A program made the position numbers and the translations under genes. From CAYNEO01 sp964396245 (GTDB lineage Bacteria; Zixibacteria; MSB-5A5; GN15; FEB-12), in assembly GCA_964396245.1 (NCBI GenBank), contig CAYNEO010000016.1, positions 1-64,000 on the forward strand: 64,000 nt of DNA, in the 5' to 3' direction. The notes beneath the pieces were generated by a model that was not told the DNA's origin, made no database searches, and worked only from the letters and a program-made list of their open reading frames with translations. Of this stretch, positions 18,713 to 26,178 are shown in pieces; position 1 is the stretch's first letter, and each line of letters opens with the position of its first letter.

Positions 18713-19627
18713 ATGCTGTATCTGCTTCTCGCTATCCTCTGTAGCTCATCGATCGCCCTCATCTTCAAATACAGCGAGACCACCGGCCTTAACCGATACG
18801 CCGTCACGAGCGCGAACTACCTGACAGCCTGCACTGTCAGCCTCATCCTGATCCTCGCTTCCGGCATAACCGTTCCTTCCGATCTCAACGCAATCTCCTC
18901 TCTCGGACGGATTGGAGATGCCATTGTCGGCAAAGCAGTCTCGCTTTCGCCGCCAGACAGCTTCCTGTGGGCTATTGTCGCCGGCGCCGGCGCGGGGCTG
19001 TTTTTCTTCCTGGCGTTCATTTACTACCAGGTCAGCGTTCGCGACCACGGTGTCGGACTGGCCGGGTCTTTTGCCAAACTGGGGATTCTCGTGCCGATGT
19101 CACTCTCGCTCGTCTTCTGGAGAGAGTACCCAACATCCTGGCAATGGGCGGGAATAGGGCTGGCCGTCCTGTCGATTGTACTCGTTAACTGGCCGGATGA
19201 AAAATCCGTCAGACGGTCGCTGCACGTTGCGTTGCTCCTGCTGTTCGTCTTTGCGGGAATTGCCGAATTCAGCAACAAGGTCTACCAGAGGCACGGCCTT
19301 CAGGACTACAAATCCGTATTTCTGCTCGTCACCTTTTTTGTGGCGTTTGTCTTCAGCGTGGCGACAGCGCTGGGCAAGAATCGCCGTGTGACCGCGAGGG
19401 ATATGCTAATCGGCGCTGCGGTCGGCGTCCCGAATCTCTTCTCCTCGTTTTTTCTGATCCGGGCCCTTGACTCCGTGCCGGCCGCCGTCGCCTTTCCCGC
19501 TTTCGGTGCGGGAACCATAGTCATCATCAATGTTGTCGGCCTGGTGTTTTTCCGCGAACGTCTCTCGCGTTACGAGAAGTACGCCGTCGGCTTAACCGTC
19601 ATCGCTCTGATACTCATCAACCTGTGA
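18713..19627 (+). CDS. EamA/DMT-family transporter
   Basis: A 304-residue polytopic protein with about ten hydrophobic segments. The first repeat contains LAGSFAKLGILVPMSLSLVFWREYP and the second ends with GLVFFRERLSRYEKYA, the typical E-box of EamA proteins. It starts 29 bases after the helicase gene and could be read through from it. The substrate is unknown. It is not closely similar to the other DMT transporter of the window (3957-4853). Confidence 0.8.
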   Translation: MLYLLLAILCSSSIALIFKYSETTGLNRYAVTSANYLTACTVSLILILASGITVPSDLNAISSLGRIGDAIVGKAVSLSPPDSFLWAIVAGAGAGLFFFLAFIYYQVSVRDHGVGLAGSFAKLGILVPMSLSLVFWREYPTSWQWAGIGLAVLSIVLVNWPDEKSVRRSLHVALLLLFVFAGIAEFSNKVYQRHGLQDYKSVFLLVTFFVAFVFSVATALGKNRRVTARDMLIGAAVGVPNLFSSFFLIRALDSVPAAVAFPAFGAGTIVIINVVGLVFFRERLSRYEKYAVGLTVIALILINL

Positions 19628-19644
19628 CCGACCCGCACAGGGCG

Positions 19645-20154
19645 TCATCGCATCAAACAGCTCGTCACTTCCCCGATATACATCCGATGATAATCCTTCT
19701 GCGGATAGGATTTGTGTATAACCGGGTCCAGAAATTGTCCCGGGTCAAGATCGTGGATATAGATCTTGCGGCACTCGAGCACCAGCCGCGCCTGTTCAAA
19801 GTAGACGGAGCCGGATTGCGACTGGCGCGGGACCAGCCCCGTAGCAGCTATCTTGTTGACATCACGGCCCGATTTCGTCCCGCAGTAGTTCAGAACCTCG
19901 CGATACCGCTCCTCGAAAAACGATAACGTGAACGAGTTTTCACGTTCCATGAACTCATAGGTATACCGCGTCGGACGAACGAAACAGATAGCGATCTTTT
20001 TGTTCCAGAGTTCGCCGAGCGTTCCCCATGAGGCGGTCATCGTGTTGAACGACTCGAGAGTCCCGGCCGTAACCAGCATCCAGTCATCTGCAATGAGTTT
20101 GAATACGTTGTCGTTGATGTCAAACACGCCTACCTTGCGAAAGTCACCTGCCAT
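19645..20154 (-). CDS. Flavin reductase-like (FMN-binding split-barrel) protein
   Basis: A 169-residue protein matching the flavin reductase-like domain family. The N-terminal VFKLIADDWMLVTAG strand is followed by NTMTASWGTLGELW, the segment that normally contacts FMN. FVRPTRYTYEF and a segment resembling NSFTLSFF come next. Such proteins bind FMN and reduce it, or act as flavin-dependent oxidoreductases of unknown substrate. It sits between a transporter (convergent) and rsgA (upstream on the same strand, 82 bases away). Confidence 0.82.
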   Translation of the reverse strand: MAGDFRKVGVFDINDNVFKLIADDWMLVTAGTLESFNTMTASWGTLGELWNKKIAICFVRPTRYTYEFMERENSFTLSFFEERYREVLNYCGTKSGRDVNKIAATGLVPRQSQSGSVYFEQARLVLECRKIYIHDLDPGQFLDPVIHKSYPQKDYHRMYIGEVTSCLMR

Positions 20155-20236
20155 TCATGTCTGCCTGTTTTATTGATCTGCAAGCATGGTAGCAACATCG
20201 GCAAAGTATCACAACCGAAAACAGACGGTTCTTCGA

Positions 20237-21325
20237 TCATCCGCGTTCCCGCCGTTTCACGCTCCATTGTTTGACTTCTTTAATCCGATTGCTGAACTCG
20301 CGACCGCGTTTCTTTTCCTCACGGCGTCGCGCCTTATCATCTCGCCGCGACTCAAGGTACTGTATTTCCTTCTGCAATTTGCGGTAGTGTTCCAGACGCT
20401 GAGCTGAGAGTGAACCGTCTGATACCGCCTCTTCGACCGCGCAGCCGGGTTCGCCGTTATGTGTGCAGTCGCGAAACCGGCACTCTTTTGCCCATGCCTC
20501 GACATCATCGAAAGACCGCGCCAGGCTCGCCTCACCGGCCCACAACTGAAGTTCACGGAGCCCCGGGGTATCAATCACCATTGCGCCACTCGGGAGCAGC
20601 AGCAGCTGTCGGTGTGTCGTCGTATGCCGTCCCCGGCTGTCCCCGTCACTCACGGAATTCGTTTTGAGCCGGTTTTCCCCCAGCAGACGGTTGATCAGTG
20701 TGGACTTGCCGACGCCCGATGATCCCAGAAAAGCGACCGTCTTTCCTTTCCCAAGATACGCGGTGAGCTCTTCCAGGCCGGATTCCCGCTCGGCGCTCAC
20801 TGCATGGACCGGTACGCCAAACGCGACTTCATTCACGGCCGTAATACGGGCCTCGAGATCATCGCAGAGATCAGCTTTGTTGAGCACAATCACCGGCGAC
20901 GCCCCGCTGTCCCAGGCCGCCGTCACATACCGCTCTATGCGGGCCGGGTTGAAATTCAGGTCGAGCCCACTTACCAAGAATACGGTGTCAACATTGGCGG
21001 CCAGGACCTGTTCTTCGGTGACCAGTCCGGCCTCCTTTCGTGAAAAATTGCTGCGGCGCGGAAGCACCGCATGAATCCTCGCGCCCGTGCCGTGTTCGTC
21101 AATGGAAACCGCCACCCAGTCGCCGACCGTCGGGTAGGCGGCCGGTCCTGCCGCCTCATGGCGAAATCGCCCGGTCACCTCGGCGGTCATTTCTCCCAGC
21201 GGAGTCAGCACGGTATATCTTTCTTTTTCTTCGAGACTCACCCTGGCCGCACGCAATCCAGCGTCTTTCCACGGCGCAAAGACCGCCTCGAAATGATCAT
21301 CCCATCCAAAATCTTCCAGATTCAT
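20237..21325 (-). CDS. rsgA: Ribosome small-subunit-dependent GTPase RsgA
   Basis: A 362-residue GTPase with the circularly permuted order of motifs diagnostic of the RsgA/YjeQ family: G4 (NKAD) first, then G1 (GSSGVGKST), G3 (DTPGL). An N-terminal OB-fold includes TVGDWVAV. The C-terminal zinc-binding element is visible as Cys-x4-Cys-x-His-x5-Cys (CRFRDCTHNGEPGC). A Lys/Arg-rich helix ends the protein. RsgA acts late in 30S subunit maturation. The C-terminal tail (about 40 residues) is unusually basic. Confidence 0.95.
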   Translation of the reverse strand: MNLEDFGWDDHFEAVFAPWKDAGLRAARVSLEEKERYTVLTPLGEMTAEVTGRFRHEAAGPAAYPTVGDWVAVSIDEHGTGARIHAVLPRRSNFSRKEAGLVTEEQVLAANVDTVFLVSGLDLNFNPARIERYVTAAWDSGASPVIVLNKADLCDDLEARITAVNEVAFGVPVHAVSAERESGLEELTAYLGKGKTVAFLGSSGVGKSTLINRLLGENRLKTNSVSDGDSRGRHTTTHRQLLLLPSGAMVIDTPGLRELQLWAGEASLARSFDDVEAWAKECRFRDCTHNGEPGCAVEEAVSDGSLSAQRLEHYRKLQKEIQYLESRRDDKARRREEKKRGREFSNRIKEVKQWSVKRRERG

Positions 21326-21507
21326 CTCTATGTTCCTGTCATTGTCTTCTGCTTATCTAATTCCTGCTGCATCGCCCGCAGGCATTTCTACACTGTGATA
21401 AAGTCAAATAGTTCGTGCATTCTCCCCGTCGCAACACGGCGTCAAGGTTGGCTCCGTTAGCCGGGCAGGGAAGAAGGTCACGGTCGGGATGCCTCAGGAA
21501 GGGGTAC

Positions 21508-21536
21508 AAAAAAGCCCCCCGTTGATTCGGGAGGGC
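21508..21536 (-). terminator. Rho-independent terminator of the small-peptide unit
   Basis: On the minus strand a GCCCTCCCG/CGGGGGGC stem (eight pairs with one bulged T, six-base loop) is followed directly by six T residues. It lies 7 bases past the stop codon of the small open frame ending at 21544, and before rsgA. This gives the small frame its own transcription stop. Confidence 0.8.
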
Positions 21537-21543
21537 ACGACGG

Positions 21544-21630
21544 CTATTCGATATCCTGTATCGCCGCTACAGCACCTTCCTTCCGGGGCATACCACCACT
21601 GCAATTTCCGGAACTACAGCTGTCATAAAT
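21544..21630 (-). CDS. Candidate small Cys-containing peptide (28 residues or slightly longer)
   Basis: A short open frame, not a recognised family. It begins YDSCSSGNCSGGMPRKEG and ends in a stop at 21544. Support is the surrounding transcription unit: a promoter-like TTGACG-18-TATTTT (21714-21685), a perfect AGGAGG at 21643-21638, and a terminator (21536-21508). The start is unresolved. In this frame the codon at proper spacing (7 bases) from AGGAGG is ATT at 21630; an in-frame TTG at 21666 would give 40 residues but lies upstream of the Shine-Dalgarno. A competing frame uses ATG at 21626 for 19 residues. The Cys-x4-Cys pair and Gly/Ser richness suggest a metal-binding or modified peptide, but this is speculative. 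Confidence 0.4.
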   Translation of the reverse strand: MYDSCSSGNCSGGMPRKEGAVAAIQDIE

Positions 21631-21684
21631 GGATACGCCTCCTGTAAGAAAAGGTCCTGTCGCCAAACCAAATTACCAATACGA

Positions 21685-21714
21685 AAAATACATCTCTCAG
21701 GTTACAGGCGTCAA
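21685..21714 (-). promoter_or_regulatory. Candidate promoter for the small-peptide unit
   Basis: TTGACG (21714-21709), an 18-base spacer and TATTTT (21690-21685) on the minus strand. The predicted transcript would start about 40 bases before the AGGAGG. The same TTGACG with an 18-base spacer occurs upstream of the ABC exporter at 47892-47921. Confidence 0.45.
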
Positions 21715-22231
21715 GAAAAAAGTGCGGCCCTCCGGTGCCCGGCCGATAGACTCTGTCAATTTGTCTCGCAAGTCTCGCTACTGATGGCAACAGCTCGGCG
21801 GTGGCGGCAATCTACCATCAGCGACCCGAGGGGCGATCATATCGTAGATCAGGACGACCCGTCTCGTTGTCACAAAGCGCACCATTATGGTCTTGCAGGT
21901 CCACTAATCGCGTTTGCAGGAACCAACCGCTTTCACAGACTGTTTATAAAGATGACATAATCAGTAATCAACGCTGACACGTTGATCATCCCACGAAGGT
22001 AAGACACACCCGATGTCAGTTTATTCGAACGGCTCGGACTCTCTCCAACCTTCGCGCTTTTTCTTCCCGACCATCTGTGAATAATAGCCACGAATCCCGA
22101 AGTCGTGTATTTGACAAGTGATGTAAGGACCGGAGCAAACTCTCGACAGATTATTGAGTAGCTTGCACGATTCGACCGAATGATACAGAACGGTTTCAGG
22201 CATACCATACCGGATACTCACTGGAGGTTGT
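21715..22231. promoter_or_regulatory. Upstream region of the sulfur/respiratory cluster with a perfect inverted repeat
   Basis: A 517-base stretch without a convincing gene. It holds CTGATGG (about 21780) paired with CCATCAG about 30 bases later, and a perfect inverted repeat ATCAACG-CTGACA-CGTTGAT at 21967-21986, a plausible operator for the downstream cluster. A TTGACA hexamer lies at 22111-22116, but no good -10 sequence follows at the right distance. The first gene has the Shine-Dalgarno TGGAGG just before its ATG at 22232. Confidence 0.45.
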
Positions 22232-23086
22232 ATGAATGGTAACAAACTGAGCTTCGCGGCCATACTCGTCATCTGTTTCGCCATTATCGGCGCCGCGCTC
22301 GTGCTCATCTTCAGTCTTCTCGTGAACTACGGGGAATCGAATGAAATATCCGTGACAGCGCCCCGGCCGCAGCCCGGGACGCCTCAGGCCGCCCTCGTTT
22401 TTGCTCCTCCCCGTCCCGACGAGGCTCCGGACAATATCCGCGACGCTGTGATGCTGGGTTACAACATCCTTCTCAAGACCCAGGAATATGCTCCCGAGTA
22501 TGTCGGCAACAAGCTGCAGTGCACCAACTGTCATTTCGATGCCGGCCGTGCCCAAAAGACCCTGTCTCTTGTCGGAGTTGCCGTCAAGTATCCCAAGTAT
22601 CGCACCCGGTCCCAGTACTCGACGGATCTCGTCACGAGAACGAACGGATGTTTCCAGCGAAGCATGAACGGCAAGCCGGTTCCGGCCGCAAGCAAAGAGA
22701 TGCAGGCTATCATGGCCTATTACCACTGGATCTCGAAGGGATTGCCCATTTACGAAGAGGTCCCCTGGCTCGGACTCAAACACCTGGATACCGACTACAA
22801 AGGCGATGCAACCAAAGGAGCCACGGTGTTCCAGAAGCAGTGCCAGCAGTGCCACGGAGTCAACGGTGAGGGCACACTTGTCGCACCTCCGTTATGGGGG
22901 CCGGGTTCGTTCAACGACGGCGCCGGCATGTCCAAACTCGAAAACTTCGCAGCCTTCGATCACGCCTTTATGCCCAAAAATAATCCCGACCTGACGGTCG
23001 AAGAATCAATGGATGTCGCGGCGTTCGTTACGTCGAAGCCCCGGCCGCACTTTTCCGAGAAAAAGGATCCACAAGATGTCTGGTAA
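22232..23086 (+). CDS. TsdA-like dihaem cytochrome c (thiosulfate dehydrogenase / tetrathionate reductase family)
   Basis: A 284-residue protein with an N-terminal membrane anchor (about residues 8-31) and two class I cytochrome c domains. Haem motifs are CTNCH (97-101) and CQQCH (204-208). The segment TNGCFQRSMNGK contains Cys140 at the place where TsdA enzymes carry the Cys that ligates the active-site haem. The C-terminal half has the PLWGPGSFNDGAGM and AAFV-x3-PRP segments of the COG3258/TsdA group. TsdA interconverts thiosulfate and tetrathionate in the periplasm. The assignment is from remembered family patterns; a related cytochrome donating electrons to the bd-like oxidase is the alternative. 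It is the first gene of the cluster. Confidence 0.72.
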   Translation: MNGNKLSFAAILVICFAIIGAALVLIFSLLVNYGESNEISVTAPRPQPGTPQAALVFAPPRPDEAPDNIRDAVMLGYNILLKTQEYAPEYVGNKLQCTNCHFDAGRAQKTLSLVGVAVKYPKYRTRSQYSTDLVTRTNGCFQRSMNGKPVPAASKEMQAIMAYYHWISKGLPIYEEVPWLGLKHLDTDYKGDATKGATVFQKQCQQCHGVNGEGTLVAPPLWGPGSFNDGAGMSKLENFAAFDHAFMPKNNPDLTVEESMDVAAFVTSKPRPHFSEKKDPQDVW

Positions 23087-23216
23087 GATGCGCGCACACA
23101 TCAGCTCCGGGCTCGCCCTGAAGACAATGTCCCGTGGTGAGACCGCGGTGTGTTCCAATTGGGGATCCCTTACCGGCGACAACAGTCGCCGCACAAATGA
23201 TAAGTGAGGACAGACT

Positions 23217-24584
23217 ATGGAATTTCCGGTTTTTCAGGTCCCGTATCTCGGAAATGGCATGATGATCGCACTCGACGCGGTGTTGCACGTGTTCCTCAGC
23301 CACGGCGTGGCAATCGGTTTGGTCGCCATGATCGCGATTAGTGAATACATCGGCTGGAAGCGGTCGTCGGAACAATGGGAAAACTTCGCCAAACAACTGC
23401 TTAAACCGACCATTATCATAATTACCGGCATCGGCGCCGTCACCGGCGTCGGAATCTGGTTCATTACCAGCGCCCTGGCATCCCGCGGCATCGGCAATAT
23501 GCTCCGCGTGTTTTTCTGGCCGTGGTTCATTGAATGGACCGTATTCACTGCCGAGGTAATCGTCATTCTCATATACTATTTCCTTTGGGACAAATGGACA
23601 GGGGCGAAGAAGAAACGGCACATTACCCTGGGCTTCTTCTATGTCCTGCTCGCTTCGATGTCGGCCTTTCTCATCACCGGCATTCTCGGGTTCATGCTGA
23701 CCTCGGACGGATGGCCGTGGGACGACAGTTTCTGGTCGGCCTTTTTCAATCCGTCCTTCCTGCCCCAGTTGTTCCTGAGGCTCAGTTTCGGTTTCGTACT
23801 GGGAGCGGTATTCGCCACCGTCTATCTCTTTTTCAGCAAACGCACTCGCGAATTCAGGACCCAGGCGCTCGGTTTGTTCGGCAGGGTAGCCCTTGTCGGC
23901 ACGGTGGCGTGGGGACTCTGCACGTGGTGGTACTTCGCTGTTGTTCCCTCTGCCTTCAAGACGCACGCCGTCTTTGCAGTCCTTACCTCGCACCTGTCTC
24001 AATACACGTGGTGGTTCTGGATTGTCAACGCCTTTGCCGTCGTCATCATACTGCTGTTTGGCTTTACGGCAATAGGGAGGTCTGTCAGCGGCAGCCGATT
24101 GCTCGTGATCCCCGCCATGATTCTCGCGCTCGCGCTCGTCACCGAATACGAACGCGTCCGTGAGTTTATCCGGGGGCCGTACCTCATGCCCGGCTACATG
24201 TATGCCAGCCAGGTACTGGTAAAGGAAACGCCCTATCTCGAAGAACACGGACTGCTCCGAACCGCATACTGGTACAATACCATGCAGCCGGCGCCGAATG
24301 TCGACAGGGAAGGGGCCTATCTTTTCGGTCAGAATTGCGTTACCTGCCACACTATCGGTGGCCTGAACGATATCGGCGACCGCCTCAACGGGCGGTCACG
24401 GGACGGAATCTATGTGATTCTCGGCAACACCCACAGCATGGTTCCGTTCATGCCGCCTTTTGCCGGAACCGACCACGAACGCAAAATCCTCGCCGACTTC
24501 CTCTACCGCGTCTCAACCGGAGAACTGCAGATCGGTGCTCCGTCCCGCTACCTGTCCATAACGCCGGAGGGCAGCCATGAATGA
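23217..24584 (+). CDS. Cytochrome bd subunit I-like protein fused to a cytochrome c domain
   Basis: A 455-residue protein. Residues 1-320 hold about eight or nine transmembrane helices resembling CydA. His24 sits where E. coli CydA has His19; Glu106 and Glu113 correspond to the Glu pair of the oxygen site; a SAFLITGILGFM segment matches the conserved NGWM region. The position of the haem b558 ligand His186 is Leu187-Arg188, so that ligand is missing, and the quinol-binding Q-loop is not seen. Residues about 355-440 form a cytochrome c domain with CVTCH (374-378). This fits the cytochrome c-containing (OR-C-type) families of the bd superfamily. It overlaps the next gene by 8 bases. Confidence 0.78.
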   Translation: MEFPVFQVPYLGNGMMIALDAVLHVFLSHGVAIGLVAMIAISEYIGWKRSSEQWENFAKQLLKPTIIIITGIGAVTGVGIWFITSALASRGIGNMLRVFFWPWFIEWTVFTAEVIVILIYYFLWDKWTGAKKKRHITLGFFYVLLASMSAFLITGILGFMLTSDGWPWDDSFWSAFFNPSFLPQLFLRLSFGFVLGAVFATVYLFFSKRTREFRTQALGLFGRVALVGTVAWGLCTWWYFAVVPSAFKTHAVFAVLTSHLSQYTWWFWIVNAFAVVIILLFGFTAIGRSVSGSRLLVIPAMILALALVTEYERVREFIRGPYLMPGYMYASQVLVKETPYLEEHGLLRTAYWYNTMQPAPNVDREGAYLFGQNCVTCHTIGGLNDIGDRLNGRSRDGIYVILGNTHSMVPFMPPFAGTDHERKILADFLYRVSTGELQIGAPSRYLSITPEGSHE

Positions 24585-26175
24585 ATTAACGGACCTTTTG
24601 TTGAATAAACCCATTGGCGAAGTCGTACTCGACGGCCTTCTCTTTCTCGTTTTCGCGATACATCTCACCTTTGTGCTGACGATGATCGGTACCGCCATCC
24701 TCGGCTTCTACTTCTTCATCGAAACCTGGTGGGGCGGCAAGCTCAAAGAACGCCGATGGGACAAGGAAATCCTCCAGACCTTTCTGGCGCACAAGAGCCT
24801 CGCCGTGGTAATTGGCGTCGGGGCCCTCCTGCTCATCCAGGTGGGCTACACGATACCCTTTTTCACGAGCGTCAGCCTGTTCGCACCGTTCTGGATGTTG
24901 ATTATCGGTCTGCTGATCGTCTCGTTCATCTTCTTCGATGCCCTCGCGCACCGGATATATACCCACCACTACCTGCATCTCACTGCCGGTGTCGTTGCGC
25001 TCGGGTGTCTGCTGATAGTGCCCGGCATCTTCGTGGCCGTGCTCGTGTCGTCGGAAAATTCCGGTCATTGGATGTCCATCATCAATAACGGATTTCGCTT
25101 GTCCGGCGCCCTGTCCACACACTGGGTCTTCCGCTACCTTCACATAATCGGAGCCGCAGTAGTTCTTGGGGCAGTGTTCCATTACTTCTTCTCCACGCGG
25201 AGCAGCGATACGCAGGGGCGAAAGTCGACCCTGTTGAAATGGGTCGTGGGCGGACTGCTGTTCCAGGTAGCCGTTGGTGTCTTCCTCTATGGCTCCGTCC
25301 CCAACACAATCGATACGATAACGAACATCTTCCTCTTGCTGGGCATTCTCGCCGCCCTGACGCTGCTCTGGTTCAGCTTCTTCAGGGTCAGCAAAGGGCG
25401 CACGCTCGGCACCGGATTGATAATCGGCCTGTCCCTGTTGATACTCATTCCCATGCTTGTCGGCCGTCAGTTCATCCAGGATAAAGGCCTGAAGCCGCTG
25501 CACGCGCAGACGGTAGCGACAAAGGCCGAGTACAAGAACACGCTCGAGCCGTACGTCAAACCGGCCCTGGCGCGCTACCAGGAAAGCTTCGGCGTGGTAT
25601 ACAACAACGGCAGTACGATCTATAACAACAGTTGCGCCTTCTGTCATGGCAGCGAGGGCAAGGGGAAAGGCAAGGATGCCGGAGATCTCACCATCCCGCC
25701 GGAAGAGCTGATCAACGTGCGCACTACCCGCGACCACCTCTACAAGATTCTCGTCCACGGTGTCGACGGAACCGGCATGCCGTACTTCGCATACTTCGAC
25801 AAGGGAAAGCTCGAAGACCTTATGCGATATCTCAACGAGAACTTCGATATGCTCGGCGCACTCAGCCCGCTGCCGGTAACCGTTTCCGCCGAGGCTGACA
25901 AACGCGCCCACGAAGTATTCAATCAAGTCTGTCACCACTGCCACGGACCCAAAGACAAAGTCGCCGAATTCTCGCTTGGCTTCAAGCCCGCACCGACTGA
26001 CTTCGCCGTTTACAACCTCCAGCCCAAAAGGGCATTCGAGATAATCACTAACGGCTATCCGGGAACGATCATGGTCAATTACGGGATGCTACCCGAAGAC
26101 GTTCGCTGGGGTCTGGTGAAAATGGTCAATGATATGTTCAAGAAAAATGCCCAACCCAATACACAAGGAGGTTAA
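24577..26175 (+). CDS. Second cytochrome bd subunit I-like protein with two cytochrome c domains
   Basis: A 532-residue partner of the preceding gene. The membrane part (about 1-310, eight or nine helices) is also CydA-like rather than CydB-like: His29 aligns with CydA His19, and His189 in FRYLHIIGAAVVLG aligns with the haem b558 ligand His186. The oxygen-site Glu pair is absent; the equivalent helix reads LFAPFWMLIIGLL. The periplasmic tail carries two c-haem motifs, CAFCH (353-357) and CHHCH (452-456). Together with the neighbour it looks like an AA'-type heterodimer fed by c-haems rather than quinol. Translation is coupled to the upstream gene, and GGAGG lies before the ATG. Confidence 0.78.
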   Translation: MNELTDLLLNKPIGEVVLDGLLFLVFAIHLTFVLTMIGTAILGFYFFIETWWGGKLKERRWDKEILQTFLAHKSLAVVIGVGALLLIQVGYTIPFFTSVSLFAPFWMLIIGLLIVSFIFFDALAHRIYTHHYLHLTAGVVALGCLLIVPGIFVAVLVSSENSGHWMSIINNGFRLSGALSTHWVFRYLHIIGAAVVLGAVFHYFFSTRSSDTQGRKSTLLKWVVGGLLFQVAVGVFLYGSVPNTIDTITNIFLLLGILAALTLLWFSFFRVSKGRTLGTGLIIGLSLLILIPMLVGRQFIQDKGLKPLHAQTVATKAEYKNTLEPYVKPALARYQESFGVVYNNGSTIYNNSCAFCHGSEGKGKGKDAGDLTIPPEELINVRTTRDHLYKILVHGVDGTGMPYFAYFDKGKLEDLMRYLNENFDMLGALSPLPVTVSAEADKRAHEVFNQVCHHCHGPKDKVAEFSLGFKPAPTDFAVYNLQPKRAFEIITNGYPGTIMVNYGMLPEDVRWGLVKMVNDMFKKNAQPNTQGG

Positions 26176-26178
26176 TCA

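Noticed and set aside
23075..23207. A 43-codon plus-strand frame overlapping the end of the TsdA-like gene, with AAAGGA nearby.
   Set aside because: No similarity or motif, and the Shine-Dalgarno match is weak; treated as non-coding.
23028..24350. Minus-strand open frame of about 440 codons opposite the first bd-like subunit.
   Set aside because: It has no domain signal and overlaps a gene with clear haem motifs and membrane helices.
24586..25944. Minus-strand open frame of about 450 codons opposite the second bd-like subunit.
   Set aside because: Same reason: antisense to a gene with clear c-haem motifs, and no convincing domain.
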